A stretch of DNA of 64,000 nt from Shewanella abyssi. Lineage in GTDB: Bacteria > Pseudomonadota > Gammaproteobacteria > Enterobacterales > Shewanellaceae. Both the position numbers and the translations under genes were made by a program. Under the pieces are notes generated by a model. It did not search any database and had not been told where the DNA came from. It saw nothing but the letters and a program-made list of their open reading frames with translations. The stretch lies in contig NZ_JAKIKR010000004.1 of assembly GCF_023284025.1 (NCBI RefSeq), forward strand, positions 84,640-148,639. The letters are read 5' to 3'. Below, piece by piece: positions 1 to 9,806 of the stretch (positions within the stretch are counted from its first letter, which is position 1; the number at the start of each line of letters is the position of its first letter).

Positions 1-29
1 TGGTTTTTTTTGACTTGAATATGATTAAG

Positions 30-1394
30 CTAGTTTATCAAGAACACGGTCGCCAGCCCTAAGAAAGCAAATAAGCCGATAACGTCAGTCACCGTGGTTA
101 ATACCATACCGCCAGCGAGTGCCGGATCGATATTCATCTTTTTGAGGATAAGTGGAATACTTGCGCCAGCAAGGCCTGCGACGGTCATATTAATCAGCAT
201 AGCCCCGCCAATCGTTGCTCCCAGCGTAATATCGCCTTTCCAAGCCCACACAGCGGCAAACACTAGAACGGACCATAGTAAGCCGTTTAGAAAGCCAATG
301 GCGAGCTCTTTGCCGATAAGCCATCTCGAGTTACTTTGACCAATTTGGCCTAAGGCGATACCACGAATCACCAGCGCTAAGGTTTGATTACCGGCGACAC
401 CGCCCATGCTGGGGACTATGGTCATCAAAATGGCAATCGTGGCGAACTGCTCTAATGTGCCTTCGAACATATTACTGACCGATGCGGCCAGTAGCGCAGC
501 AAACAAGTTGACGGTTAACCAGAGTGAACGACGAAAGGTACTTTTAAGCACTGGGCCGAAGGTATCGGTATCATCGTCCATACCCGCCATCCCCATCATC
601 GAATGTTCGGCGTCTTCTCGAATAACATCGACCACATCATCAATGGTAATACGGCCAAGCAGTTTGTTGTCATCATCAACAACAGGCGCTGAAACCCAGT
701 CATGACGTTCAAACAGTTGGGCTACCTCACTGTCGGACATACCCACTGGGATAGGTTCAACATCGGCGGCCATGATGTCTCGAACCGACGAATCTGGATT
801 ACAGGTGAGTAGATCGGCAATGCGCATACCGCCGAGTACCCGGTCATGTTTATCGACCACATACAGCATATCGGTTGCCGGGGGGAGTTCGCCGCGAATT
901 CTCAAGTAACGCAATATCACATCGATATTGACGTCAGGTCTTAAGGTGACGGTATCGGTGTTCATGATACTGCCAGCAGTATCATCGGGATAAGACAGTG
1001 CTTGTTCTACCCTAACGCGATCTTGGGTACTCATCGACTGCAGCACTTCATTAAAGACGCTGTCTGGCAAACTCCTAAGAATATAAGCTAGGTCATCTGT
1101 GTCCATGCTTTCGGCCGCTTTTGCGACGCGCTCAGGGCTCATTTGGCGAATAAGGCTGTCTTTGAGCTCTTCGCCTAACTCATCGAGAATTTCACCGGTG
1201 TGCTCTTGGTCGATCAACTGCCAGAGGACTTGACGAGTACGGGGCGGTGAAGATTCGAGAATAAAGGCGATATCGGTGGCAGCCATGTCCTGCAACATAT
1301 TGCGGACATGAACAAACATGCCGCTACCTAATGCTTTATTTAGCTGATTGAGGCGCAGGTCTGATGTTTCGTTGTCTAAGACTTCAATCGGCAT
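30..1394 (-). CDS. mgtE: Magnesium transporter MgtE
   Basis: A 454-residue inner-membrane Mg2+ channel. The usual MgtE order is visible: a cytoplasmic helical N domain (about residues 20-130), a pair of CBS domains (about 135-255, beginning near AGSIMNTDTVTL) and five C-terminal membrane segments from about residue 285, with the conserved GVAGNQTLALVIRG stretch in the pore region. In the family, the N and CBS domains sense cytosolic Mg2+ and close the pore. The gene lies 86 bp downstream of ptsO on the same strand and may share its transcript. Length and domain order are typical and nothing is broken. Confidence 0.95.
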   Translation of the reverse strand: MPIEVLDNETSDLRLNQLNKALGSGMFVHVRNMLQDMAATDIAFILESSPPRTRQVLWQLIDQEHTGEILDELGEELKDSLIRQMSPERVAKAAESMDTDDLAYILRSLPDSVFNEVLQSMSTQDRVRVEQALSYPDDTAGSIMNTDTVTLRPDVNIDVILRYLRIRGELPPATDMLYVVDKHDRVLGGMRIADLLTCNPDSSVRDIMAADVEPIPVGMSDSEVAQLFERHDWVSAPVVDDDNKLLGRITIDDVVDVIREDAEHSMMGMAGMDDDTDTFGPVLKSTFRRSLWLTVNLFAALLAASVSNMFEGTLEQFATIAILMTIVPSMGGVAGNQTLALVIRGIALGQIGQSNSRWLIGKELAIGFLNGLLWSVLVFAAVWAWKGDITLGATIGGAMLINMTVAGLAGASIPLILKKMNIDPALAGGMVLTTVTDVIGLFAFLGLATVFLIN

Positions 1395-1480
1395 GGATCC
1401 CTCACAGGGTCGTTTAAAAGGCGCTTATCATAACGTAAGTAAAGGGGGATAAAGAACAAATATTATATAGAATTTATGGA

Positions 1481-1756
1481 CTAACTGTCTTCGTCGAATT
1501 TGGTATTGATCAAATGACATATGGCATCTAACGCTGCCTCTGCATCGGGGCCGTTGGCGAGAAGCTGTATCGATTTACCGATCCCAGTTTCTAACATTAG
1601 TAAGCCTAGTACACTTACCGCTGAAGCTTGTTTTTCACCTTGAATAATAGTGATTTTAGCATCAAATTCTGACGCCAGAACCACCAACTTTGTCGCCGCT
1701 CTAGCATGCAGTCCGAGTTTATTGCAAATGGTAACTTGCCGTTCAATCGTTGGCAT
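1481..1756 (-). CDS. ptsO: Phosphocarrier protein NPr (nitrogen PTS HPr)
   Basis: A 91-residue HPr-like protein. The phosphorylated His sits in GLHARAA (His17), and the second conserved helix SVLGLLML follows the usual Ser region. In the nitrogen PTS, NPr passes phosphate from EI-Ntr to EIIA-Ntr, which is ptsN about 1 kb upstream in this cluster. The start codon lies inside the end of rapZ (14-nt overlap), so the two are translationally coupled. Position after rpoN-hpf-ptsN-rapZ is the standard gammaproteobacterial arrangement and separates this protein from the sugar-PTS HPr. Confidence 0.95.
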   Translation of the reverse strand: MPTIERQVTICNKLGLHARAATKLVVLASEFDAKITIIQGEKQASAVSVLGLLMLETGIGKSIQLLANGPDAEAALDAICHLINTKFDEDS

Positions 1757-2597
1757 TTTTTAACTCGCGGTGGCTGGCGGTGACTTTGTGACGGCCTTTT
1801 TTGAAGTGTTCTGCGAGCCTTTCGGTGACATAAACGGAGCGATGTTGACCACCGGTACAGCCAATGGCAATGGTGAGGTAACTACGGTTGTTACGCTCTA
1901 AATCAGGTAACCAAGTTTCGAGTAAGTTCTCAATTTGCCAGATAAACTTATTCACCAAAGGGTGTAGATTTAAAAAGTCTTGTACTGGCTTATCAAGCCC
2001 GGTCATGGGCCTGAGATCGGGTTCCCAATGTGGATTTGGCAAAAATCGAACATCAAACATAAAGTCGGCTTCCGTTGGCATACCATGTTTAAAGCCAAAA
2101 GATTCAAACTTAATCATCAGTTCTTTATTGATACTGCCTAATAAAATTTCACGAACTTGGTCGTTAAGATCATAGATATTTAGATCTGAGGTATCAATAT
2201 AGTGGTCAACTATTTTCGCCAGAGGTTCAAGCTGGCGGCCTTCAAGCTCAATAGCTTCTTTCAACGAAATGTTGGCATGAGACAAAGGGTGTAGGCGACG
2301 GGTTTCGTTATAGCGCTTGAGGAGCACCTTATCACTAGAGTTTAAAAAGAAACTGAGTAACTCCACCCCTTTTGGCAAGTGGGTTAAATGTTTTGTCAGT
2401 TCATTCTCTTTCTCAGGCATGTTGCGGATATCAACACTAATGGCGACTAACTCTGAGTTCCCCGAAAGTTGTTCAAGCAGGGTTCCCATCATTGGCAAGG
2501 GTAGATTATCGACACAATAATAGCCGAGATCTTCTAACATCCTTAGCAGTACTGATTTTCCTGAGCCTGAGCGACCAGAGACTAGAACGAGTTTCAT
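1743..2597 (-). CDS. rapZ: RNase adapter protein RapZ
   Basis: A 284-residue protein with a Walker A motif GRSGSGKS at residues 8-15 and the C-terminal RapZ domain containing [13 protein letters not shown]. In E. coli, RapZ binds glucosamine-6-phosphate and presents the sRNA GlmZ to RNase E, so controlling glmS. The length equals that of the E. coli protein. It overlaps ptsO by 14 nt. It is separated from ptsN by about 200 bp that contain a long hairpin, so it may have its own promoter. Confidence 0.95.
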   Translation of the reverse strand: MKLVLVSGRSGSGKSVLLRMLEDLGYYCVDNLPLPMMGTLLEQLSGNSELVAISVDIRNMPEKENELTKHLTHLPKGVELLSFFLNSSDKVLLKRYNETRRLHPLSHANISLKEAIELEGRQLEPLAKIVDHYIDTSDLNIYDLNDQVREILLGSINKELMIKFESFGFKHGMPTEADFMFDVRFLPNPHWEPDLRPMTGLDKPVQDFLNLHPLVNKFIWQIENLLETWLPDLERNNRSYLTIAIGCTGGQHRSVYVTERLAEHFKKGRHKVTASHRELKNAND

Positions 2598-2739
2598 CTT
2601 TTGACTACCTGATAAAAGTTACAATGTGTGTGTTATAGATGTATACGAGATGTACAAGAGTATAGGTTAACTTTTTTCTGGCTTAAAGCAAGAGCTTAGG
2701 CTAGTGGGAAAGAACATTTCATATTGTTGTAATAAATAC

Positions 2740-2787
2740 TTAGGTCTTTAAATAACCCTGTTATATATCGATTATTTAAGGACCTAA
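2740..2787 (-). terminator. Long hairpin between ptsN and rapZ
   Basis: Two 16-nt arms (2740-2755 and 2772-2787) pair with a single G-U type mismatch around a 16-nt loop. The hairpin lies just after the ptsN stop on the minus strand. The stretch after it is A/T-rich, but there is no clean T-run, so it may be a terminator or attenuator, or an mRNA-stabilising 3' end. Confidence 0.4.
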
Positions 2788-2794
2788 ATATTAG

Positions 2795-3238
2795 CTATTG
2801 AGTGATTAAGTCATATAGTTCCGATTCACTATTGCTTTTTCTTAGCTGCTTAACGATCGCTTTGTCGTTGAGCTTTTCTGCCATTGAAGACAGTGTTGCT
2901 AGGTGTTGCTTACATTGCTCCGCAGGCACTAACAGGGCAAATAATATATCGACCGGCTGTTTATCTATCGAATCAAAAGAGATCGGTGTTTCACATTTGA
3001 TTAATATGCCCAACGGATGGTCGATATTAGCCAATCTCCCGTGAGGGATTGCAATACCGTTGCCTATACCTGTGCTACCCATTTTTTCGCGCGCCAACAG
3101 GCTCTCGAAAATCTCTTGTGAGGAAAGGGTCGGGTACTGGACAGCGGCAATATCGCTGATTAATTCCAGTACCTTTTTCTTACTGCCCGGTGTGGCACAG
3201 GTAGTGCATTCCGGCTGCAGGATGGTGCGTAATTCCAT
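2795..3238 (-). CDS. ptsN: PTS IIA-like nitrogen regulatory protein PtsN
   Basis: A 147-residue EIIA of the fructose/mannitol family. The phosphorylated His66 is in GIAIPHGRL. It receives phosphate from NPr (ptsO in this cluster) and, in enterobacteria, controls K+ transport and other regulators according to its phosphorylation state. It starts 2 nt after the hpf stop, so the two are co-transcribed. The N-terminal CTTC and KKK stretch is ordinary for the family. Confidence 0.95.
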   Translation of the reverse strand: MELRTILQPECTTCATPGSKKKVLELISDIAAVQYPTLSSQEIFESLLAREKMGSTGIGNGIAIPHGRLANIDHPLGILIKCETPISFDSIDKQPVDILFALLVPAEQCKQHLATLSSMAEKLNDKAIVKQLRKSNSESELYDLITQ

Positions 3239-3240
3239 CG

Positions 3241-3528
3241 TTAGTGTTTGGTCAGCTTCTCTTTGTGTTTAATAACCTGACGATCTAATTTGTCGATCAG
3301 GGAGTCTATTGCGGCGTACATGTCCGCATGTTCCGAAGTGGCAAATACTTCACCTTTTTTAAGGTGAATTCGAGCTTCGGCTATCTGTTGCAATTTTTCA
3401 ACGTTCAATATGACGTGCACATTATTGATCTGATCGAAATGACGTTCAAGCTTTGTAAATTTCTCTTCAACATAACTACGTAGTGATGCAGTGATTTCAA
3501 CGTGATGTCCAGTAAGGTTAATTTGCAT
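3241..3528 (-). CDS. hpf: Ribosome hibernation promoting factor (short form)
   Basis: A 95-residue protein of the HPF/RaiA family (NLTGHHVEITASLRSYVEEK at the N terminus, basic C-terminal helix). It binds the 30S decoding region during starvation and promotes 100S dimers. The short length and its place directly after rpoN identify the Hpf paralogue rather than the long-form HPF. It is 30 nt downstream of rpoN and 2 nt upstream of ptsN, within one operon. Confidence 0.93.
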   Translation of the reverse strand: MQINLTGHHVEITASLRSYVEEKFTKLERHFDQINNVHVILNVEKLQQIAEARIHLKKGEVFATSEHADMYAAIDSLIDKLDRQVIKHKEKLTKH

Positions 3529-3558
3529 AGAAGTGTTCCTCCAAGTGCCTAATTTTAA

Positions 3559-5070
3559 TCATAAACTTTTGCGTTGATTTGAGGGCGGGATCATCATTGC
3601 TTCGCGATATTTCGCGATAGTACGTCGAGCAACTTTAATCCCTTGCTCTGCCAAAAGCTGCGCCATTTTGCTATCGCTTAATGGTTTCTTTTGGTTTTCA
3701 GCTGCGACTAACTTCTTAATAAACGCTCTAATTGCTGTTGATGAGCACTCTCCACCGTCATCCGTTCCAACATGACTTGAGAAGAAATACTTTAATTCGA
3801 AAATACCTCTAGGGGTATGCATATACTTTTGTGTGGTCACCCTTGAAATCGTAGATTCATGCATCTCTACGGCTTCGGCAATGTCGTTGAGTACCATAGG
3901 CTTCATGGCTTCTTCACCATATTCAAAAAAGCCTTGTTGGAACTTAACAATACAGTTAGAGACTTTAAGCAAGGTTTCATTGCGACTTTCAATGCTTTTA
4001 ATAAACCATTTAGCTTCTTGCAGGTGACCGCGAATAAATTGGCCGTCAGCTTGGCTTTTAGTGCTACGAGCCATCGAGGCGTAATGCTGGTTGACATTGA
4101 TTTTTGGCATGTAGTCGGGGTTAAGTTCAACGACCCAGCGGCCTTTCTTTTTCGCCACTGAAACGTCGGGGATCACATATTCGTCTTTACTACGGGTCAC
4201 TGCTAGACCGGGTCTTGGGTTCAAGGTTTGAATAAGGCTAATAGCGTCGCGCAGATCATCCTCTTTGAGCCTAGTCTTACGCATCAATTGCCTAAAGTCG
4301 CGTCCGGCAATCAAATCTAGGTAGTCTTTAATCAGCAGACGAGCATTATCGATGTGGGGGGTTGTTGCGGCATATTGAGCCAATTGGATCAGTAGACATT
4401 CACTTAGATCTCTTGCTGCAACACCGATAGGGTCGAAATGTTGCACCCGTTTGAGCACGGCTTCCACTTCATCTAGCTCGATCTCTGGATCGCCCATCGC
4501 TTCAAGAATGTCGTCACAATTCTGAGTCAGGTAGCCACGTTCGTCGACGGCATCAATAATGGCGGTGGCAATCGCCAGGTCATTGTCAGAGAAGGGCGTT
4601 AAATTTTTCTGCCATTCAAGGTGTTCGTACAAACCTTCGGTGGTTTCCCCTTGAAACGGCATGTCATCATCACGCATTCCACCTGAGCTGGAATTGGAAG
4701 AAACGGTATAGACTTCATCCCAAGTGGTGTCCATTGGCAGTTCATCTGGCATCGAATCTTGCGTCAATGCATCTGAGGTATCCACCGCGGCACTATCTTG
4801 TTGTGGGTCAATATCAGTGCTGGCACTGTATTCATTGTCGGCATCAGACTCTGAATAACTGTCAGAATCGGTCGTGGTTCTATCTTCGTTACTGACAGGT
4901 TCACCGTCGGATTGTTCTTCATCTAATTCAAGCAGCGGATTAGATTCTAATGCTTGCTGGATCTCTTGTTGCAGCTCTAAAGAGGACAGTTGTAGCAGGC
5001 GAATAGCCTGCTGTAACTGTGGAGTCATGGTGAGCTGCTGACCCATTCTGAGCTGGAGTGACGCTTTCAT
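3559..5070 (-). CDS. rpoN: RNA polymerase sigma-54 factor RpoN
   Basis: A 503-residue sigma-54. The N-terminal Q/L-rich activator-interaction region ([20 protein letters not shown]) is followed by an acidic, Ser/Asp-rich linker (residues about 55-130), the core-binding domain, the HTH and the RpoN box [10 protein letters not shown] near the C terminus. It directs transcription from -24/-12 promoters and needs an AAA+ activator. A good candidate promoter of this class occurs at 57117-57133 in the same window. It leads the hpf-ptsN-rapZ-ptsO group. Confidence 0.97.
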   Translation of the reverse strand: MKASLQLRMGQQLTMTPQLQQAIRLLQLSSLELQQEIQQALESNPLLELDEEQSDGEPVSNEDRTTTDSDSYSESDADNEYSASTDIDPQQDSAAVDTSDALTQDSMPDELPMDTTWDEVYTVSSNSSSGGMRDDDMPFQGETTEGLYEHLEWQKNLTPFSDNDLAIATAIIDAVDERGYLTQNCDDILEAMGDPEIELDEVEAVLKRVQHFDPIGVAARDLSECLLIQLAQYAATTPHIDNARLLIKDYLDLIAGRDFRQLMRKTRLKEDDLRDAISLIQTLNPRPGLAVTRSKDEYVIPDVSVAKKKGRWVVELNPDYMPKINVNQHYASMARSTKSQADGQFIRGHLQEAKWFIKSIESRNETLLKVSNCIVKFQQGFFEYGEEAMKPMVLNDIAEAVEMHESTISRVTTQKYMHTPRGIFELKYFFSSHVGTDDGGECSSTAIRAFIKKLVAAENQKKPLSDSKMAQLLAEQGIKVARRTIAKYREAMMIPPSNQRKSL

Positions 5071-5207
5071 CTTACCGCTATTCCCTACACTGTAATTAAA
5101 CGTTGAAGCTCGTTGACTTGAAGAAGAGAGTTTAAAGGCTCAACACTTTGATTGTATTAACGTACTTGATCAGTGCTACACAATTCAATGTTTATACTAT
5201 GGATTAA

Positions 5208-5939
5208 CTATAGCCTGAATTGCTCACCTAAGTACACAGCTCGAACTTGCTGGTTGTCTAAGATTTCGGCAGGCGTGCCTTCTGCAATTAGATTTCCGTG
5301 ACTTACGATATAAGCATGCTCACAAACGTCCAATGTTTCACGCACATTATGGTCAGTGATCAACACGCCTAGTCCACGACTTTTTAACTGCTCAATAATC
5401 TTTTTAATATCGATAACCGATATAGGATCCACTCCGGCAAAAGGTTCATCGAGTAGAATAAACTGTGGGTTGGCCGCTAGCGCTCGTGCAATTTCAACTC
5501 TGCGTCGTTCACCCCCTGATAACGCCATGCCTTGGCTATCGCGGATATGGGTGATATGAAACTCTTCGAGAAGGTTTTCAAGCTGCTCTTCACGTTGCTC
5601 ATTATCAATATCACTGCGAGTCTGCAGGACCGCCATGATGTTGTCACGCACTGAAAGCTTCCTAAAAATACTGGCCTCTTGTGGCAAGTAGCCAATGCCT
5701 TTACGTGCTCGAAGGTGCATTGGGTCTAAGGTTAAATCATCGTCATCGATAAAGATTTGCCCCTTGTCACTCTGTACCAATCCAACAACCATATAAAAAG
5801 TTGTGGTTTTACCGGCGCCATTTGGGCCTAGTAGTCCAATGATTTGGCCTGTTTTGACCGTTAAACTCACATCTTGTACCACGGCACGATTCTTATAACT
5901 TTTCGCTAAATTGCGTGCGGTCAGCGTTTTTTGGATCAT
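5208..5939 (-). CDS. lptB: LPS export ABC transporter ATPase LptB
   Basis: A 243-residue cytoplasmic ATPase of the LptB2FG complex that extracts LPS from the inner membrane. Walker [10 protein letters not shown], signature LSGGERRR and Walker [14 protein letters not shown] are intact, and the H-loop His ([10 protein letters not shown]) is present. It overlaps lptA by 4 nt. The lptC-lptA-lptB-rpoN order is standard. The permease partners lptF/lptG are not in this window, as expected. Confidence 0.97.
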   Translation of the reverse strand: MIQKTLTARNLAKSYKNRAVVQDVSLTVKTGQIIGLLGPNGAGKTTTFYMVVGLVQSDKGQIFIDDDDLTLDPMHLRARKGIGYLPQEASIFRKLSVRDNIMAVLQTRSDIDNEQREEQLENLLEEFHITHIRDSQGMALSGGERRRVEIARALAANPQFILLDEPFAGVDPISVIDIKKIIEQLKSRGLGVLITDHNVRETLDVCEHAYIVSHGNLIAEGTPAEILDNQQVRAVYLGEQFRL

Positions 5940-6484
5940 TGCTGCTCCTGCTTTTCAATGGGTTCAATTGGCGTTGCAGGCGTCTCTTCTTGATAAGCTT
6001 CTGGCTGGATGATAGTGATGACGCGATCATCACCTTTTCCGGTGCTTTCAGCGACTAATTGCTGTAGTCCAATATTATATTCGATGCGATTGCCGGTGAC
6101 TTGGCTACCCTCTTGCTCAAGAGTTGCATTACCTAATAAGGTTAGGGTTCTGGTTGCCAGCTCATAACGGATCTCTTTGGCACTTGCCGTCGCAGGCCGG
6201 CCATCTTCCATTATTTGAGTATAAGTAGCAGGGTTACCTGTTGCCACGAGTGTTTTACCTGAGCCCGCTTCTTTGGAGAATACCCGTAATTCATCAGCGT
6301 TCATTTTAATTGAACCTTGAGTGACTTCTACCGGACCAAAAAAGATCACCTGATTGTTTTTGATATCAGCTTCTTGGCGAGCAGCGGCAATTTCGACCTT
6401 CTGCTTTAAGTCATCGATTGCAGCATAGCTACTCACGCTGAGTAGGCACAATAGGCCTGTAAGTATTGTTCGATTGTATTTCAT
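5936..6484 (-). CDS. lptA: LPS transport periplasmic protein LptA
   Basis: A 182-residue protein with a cleavable signal peptide ([21 protein letters not shown]) and the OstA-like beta-jellyroll domain ([20 protein letters not shown]). LptA forms the periplasmic bridge carrying LPS from LptC to LptD. It overlaps lptB by 4 nt and lies 58 nt after lptC. The C-terminal Glu/Gln-rich tail is not conserved in the family. Confidence 0.95.
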   Translation of the reverse strand: MKYNRTILTGLLCLLSVSSYAAIDDLKQKVEIAAARQEADIKNNQVIFFGPVEVTQGSIKMNADELRVFSKEAGSGKTLVATGNPATYTQIMEDGRPATASAKEIRYELATRTLTLLGNATLEQEGSQVTGNRIEYNIGLQQLVAESTGKGDDRVITIIQPEAYQEETPATPIEPIEKQEQQ

Positions 6485-6542
6485 AACGTCCTTCTACTCC
6501 GCTATTGGGTTGCTAGCATGAGTGAGTATGTTTTTTAAGTGC

Positions 6543-7100
6543 TTATTTAGCATCATAGATCCCTTCGACTTCACTGAGTAACATTACACTTTGGGCATTA
6601 AGATCAGCGTAAAGGCCTGTTCCCTGGATCACAAACTCGTTGCCAGTAACGTGAATGATTTCATCAGAGGTCATGATCATCGTATTGAGATCAAGCTCTA
6701 AATAGGAGGTCGACAATGTTTGGATCGGCTCCTTTGGGCTAATAGAATCGATAATAACATTGTTTTCCAGTGAGACCTTACCGGTTAAATTATTATGACT
6801 TCCCTTGCTCGCCCGTAACCGCCATTGAGCTTGACCATTATCAGGGTAGATCAAGTAAACAGGGTCAGTGAAGTAAGTCATACTGGCGTCTTCAAAGTGT
6901 TCCATGTGCTTAGCGGTGACCTTGCTATTAACTAGGCCCGCTTCATTGTATTCAGTGCTGCGCAGATCGTTGATGATGTAGTTAGGGCGTTTGCTTATAT
7001 CAATGTCTAACGTTGGGTCGCTTTTCTTAGATTGCACCTGCCAATAAAGAATAAGGGCCGTGCCAAATAAAGCGATAATCGCTAGCGTGACGCGATTCAT
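6543..7100 (-). CDS. lptC: LPS export protein LptC
   Basis: A 185-residue bitopic inner-membrane protein with an N-terminal anchor (about residues 5-22) and a periplasmic LptC domain (YFTDPVYLIYPDNGQAQWRL; TSDEIIHVTGNEF). It receives LPS from LptB2FG and passes it to LptA. Its start overlaps the kdsC stop by 4 nt, so translation is coupled. Length matches the family. Confidence 0.94.
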   Translation of the reverse strand: MNRVTLAIIALFGTALILYWQVQSKKSDPTLDIDISKRPNYIINDLRSTEYNEAGLVNSKVTAKHMEHFEDASMTYFTDPVYLIYPDNGQAQWRLRASKGSHNNLTGKVSLENNVIIDSISPKEPIQTLSTSYLELDLNTMIMTSDEIIHVTGNEFVIQGTGLYADLNAQSVMLLSEVEGIYDAK

Positions 7101-7648
7101 ATGCTCATCCCGTGAGCCGACTCAAACTTACCTTGGCTAAGCAACAGCAAGTCAGTGAGCTCTCTTAGGGCGCCGTGCCCCCCTTTAATGTGGGTTGTCA
7201 TCAAAGCATGCTGCTTAACATAAGGGTGACCATCGGCGACACAAACCGATAAACCAACTTCTTTCATCACAGGAAGATCAACCATATCATCACCAATATA
7301 GGCAACTTCGCTTGGGCTGACATTGTAAAGTGCTAATAGCTCATTATAGGGGCTCAACTTATTATCTACGCCTTGGTAGATATGGGTCACGCCGAGCGCT
7401 GTCATTCTGTCTTCGACAATTTGCGATCTGCGGCCGGTAATGATGGCCACATTGATGCCGCTCGAAAGCACAGAACGCACGCCGTAACCATCGCGTGTGT
7501 GGAATGTTTTGAGCTCTTCGCCTGAGTTGCTCATATAAACTAGGCCATCGGAAAATACGCCGTCGACATCACAAATAAGTAGTTTTATTTTGCTGGCTGC
7601 TTGCCAAACATCATCGCTAATTGGGCCATATAATCCCTGTTTAGACAT
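7097..7648 (-). CDS. kdsC: 3-deoxy-D-manno-octulosonate 8-phosphate phosphatase KdsC
   Basis: A HAD-superfamily phosphatase that makes Kdo from Kdo-8-P. The nucleophile motif is LLICDVDGVFSDG, with the later AYIGDDMVDLPVM acidic pair. I place the start at the ATG ending at 7648 (183 aa) rather than 25 codons upstream inside kdsD, because AGGAG lies about 10 nt before it and the upstream extension is unlike the family. It follows kdsD by 1 nt and overlaps lptC by 4 nt. Confidence 0.95.
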   Translation of the reverse strand: MSKQGLYGPISDDVWQAASKIKLLICDVDGVFSDGLVYMSNSGEELKTFHTRDGYGVRSVLSSGINVAIITGRRSQIVEDRMTALGVTHIYQGVDNKLSPYNELLALYNVSPSEVAYIGDDMVDLPVMKEVGLSVCVADGHPYVKQHALMTTHIKGGHGALRELTDLLLLSQGKFESAHGMSI

Positions 7649-7649
7649 G

Positions 7650-8627
7650 TTAAATGACTCCTGCTTTAACCATGTCGAGCATGTTAAGTGCGCCGACGGG
7701 TTGTTGCTGTGAATTGATGACAATCAAACCATTTATGTTTTTCTCTTCCATCACTTTTAATGCTTCTGCAGCGAGTACATTATCGGTAATGGTGACACAT
7801 CCTTTAGTCATTACATCGGCAATTGATGTGGTGCGCAGGTTAACTTCTGCATCAATCACTCTGCGCAGGTCGCCATCGGTAAAAATGCCGACTAAGGTGC
7901 TTGCCGTATCGACAATGGCGGTCATGCCTAAGCCTTTCTTAGAGATCACGTAAAGCGCATCGGTAATACAGATATCATCTTTTACCAGTGGCAGCTCATT
8001 GCCTTTATGCATGACGTCACTGACTTTTAATAATAGCTTACGCCCTAAGCTTCCACCGGGGTGAGATAGTGCAAAGTCATCTTTAGTAAACCCGCGAGCT
8101 TGCAGTAAAGCAACCGCTAATGCATCACCCATAACCAAGGTGGCTGTTGTACTTGATGTTGGCGCGAGCCCGAGTGGACAGGCCTCTTCAGGTACTTCAA
8201 TACAAAGATGCAGCTGAGCTAACTTAGCCATATTTGATTCAGGCTTGCTTGTTACCGATATCATCGGTAACCCCATGCGTTTGATGACAGGCATCAAGGT
8301 CAAAATTTCGCTCGATTCACCGGAGTTGGAGATCGCCAGTACGATATCATTTTCGCTTAACACGCCTAAGTCACCGTGACTAGCTTCACCTGGGTGGACA
8401 AAAAATGCCGGTGTGCCAGTGCTGGCTAGTGTGGCAGAGATTTTATTACCGATATGGCCAGATTTACCCATTCCCATCACGATAACCTTGCCGGTGCACT
8501 GCATTATTAATTGGCAGGCTTGGGCAAACTCGCTCGAGTCTACATATTGGTAAAGGTTATCGAGTGCTTTTTTCTCGACATCAATGACCTTGGTGCCCCA
8601 CTGGCGTAATTGCTGTTCATCTACCAT
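7650..8627 (-). CDS. kdsD: Arabinose-5-phosphate isomerase KdsD
   Basis: A 325-residue isomerase converting ribulose-5-P to arabinose-5-P for Kdo synthesis. It has an N-terminal SIS sugar-isomerase domain (VMGMGKSGHIGNKISATLAS, then SHGDLGVL and AISNSGESSE) and two C-terminal CBS domains (about 205-325). It heads the kdsD-kdsC-lptC-lptA-lptB chain and starts 44 nt after yrbG. Confidence 0.95.
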   Translation of the reverse strand: MVDEQQLRQWGTKVIDVEKKALDNLYQYVDSSEFAQACQLIMQCTGKVIVMGMGKSGHIGNKISATLASTGTPAFFVHPGEASHGDLGVLSENDIVLAISNSGESSEILTLMPVIKRMGLPMISVTSKPESNMAKLAQLHLCIEVPEEACPLGLAPTSSTTATLVMGDALAVALLQARGFTKDDFALSHPGGSLGRKLLLKVSDVMHKGNELPLVKDDICITDALYVISKKGLGMTAIVDTASTLVGIFTDGDLRRVIDAEVNLRTTSIADVMTKGCVTITDNVLAAEALKVMEEKNINGLIVINSQQQPVGALNMLDMVKAGVI

Positions 8628-8671
8628 GTCTTGCTCTCTCTAATTTGTTGCTTTATGTGTCGCATCCATAT

Positions 8672-9634
8672 TTAAGATAGGAAAAGTATTGCTTGGTATG
8701 CGACAAATGTAATTAGTAGGACGACGCCATGCCAAGGCTTTAGCTGCCTAGCGCGTCCGCTCAATAAGATCAGTATTGCAAGTGCACTGCTCGTTGCAAG
8801 CACCATGTAGAAATCTCTCGTGCTGGCTGCCGCATCGACGGCACCTGGCGCAATAATGCCGGGTATTGCCAGCACTGCTAAAATATTAAACAAGTTTGAA
8901 CCGACAATATTGCCGATGGCTAAATCATCTTCTTTTTTCAATACGCCTGCAACACAGGCTGCAAGTTCTGGGAGGCTGGTGCCCACGGCAATAATCGTTA
9001 GCCCGATGACCAGATCAGAAAGGTGGTAAGCCTTAGCAATACCTACCGCGCCTTGAACCATCCAATCGGCTGAAAGTGGTAAGAGTATCATTCCAATGAC
9101 AAGCCAAAGAATCGCCTTCTTGGTCGGGACATTTACAGGGATCTCATTATCCGCATCAATGGCTAGTGTATCTCGATTCTTATTCGTCAGACCATGCCAG
9201 ATGAGGTAGCCCATCAATGCAAAAAAGAGCACTAATAGATAAATACCTTCCATTCGGGTTAAAAAACCGTCATGTAAGAAGTAACCCACAATGACGGTGG
9301 CGGCTAGCATCAATGGAATTTCACGTTTCAGTGTTTGTGAACTGACAGAAATGGCACCGAGCAGTACGGTAATACCCAAGATAAGTGTGATGTTCGCAAT
9401 ATTGGAACCGAGTACATTACCAATGGCGGTATCTGTCATACCATTCATTGACGCGGTGGCGGCAACAAACATTTCTGGCGCTGAGCTGCCCATAGCAACA
9501 ATGGTCAAACCGATTAACATTGGCGGAAGGCCTAAGTTGCGCGCAAAAGCTGCCGCACCGTAGACAAACTTATCTGCACTCCAGACTAAAGCACCTAAGC
9601 CAGCCACTAACAAAAATATATTAAATAACATCAA
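8672..9634 (-). CDS. yrbG: Calcium/sodium antiporter YrbG
   Basis: A 320-residue Na+/Ca2+ exchanger-type membrane protein with about ten hydrophobic segments. The two inverted alpha-repeats are clear: GSSAPEMFVAATAS followed by GNVLGSNIANI, and GTSLPELAACVAG followed by GNIVGSNLFNI. The acidic residues in these repeats bind the cations in the family. It is transcribed away from the Mla operon, with 172 bp of shared upstream DNA. The real substrate is not shown by the sequence. Confidence 0.92.
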   Translation of the reverse strand: MMLFNIFLLVAGLGALVWSADKFVYGAAAFARNLGLPPMLIGLTIVAMGSSAPEMFVAATASMNGMTDTAIGNVLGSNIANITLILGITVLLGAISVSSQTLKREIPLMLAATVIVGYFLHDGFLTRMEGIYLLVLFFALMGYLIWHGLTNKNRDTLAIDADNEIPVNVPTKKAILWLVIGMILLPLSADWMVQGAVGIAKAYHLSDLVIGLTIIAVGTSLPELAACVAGVLKKEDDLAIGNIVGSNLFNILAVLAIPGIIAPGAVDAAASTRDFYMVLATSSALAILILLSGRARQLKPWHGVVLLITFVAYQAILFLS

Positions 9635-9806
9635 TTCTAAGTATTTGGGGATATAGCCGCGTATTTTCGCTGTAATTGAAGAAAAATGAAAGTATTGAGG
9701 TGAGATAGTGTTGATTTGGTTGTACCTGATGAGTCTATTACGTACAATTTCTACCTATCCGCTAAGGAAAAATGGATGTTTCTTAATTTGAATGCAGGGC
9801 TCATGC

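Noticed and set aside
1395..1480. Mg2+ riboswitch (M-box type) in front of mgtE
   Set aside because: Only 86 bp separate ptsO from mgtE and no such structure is evident.
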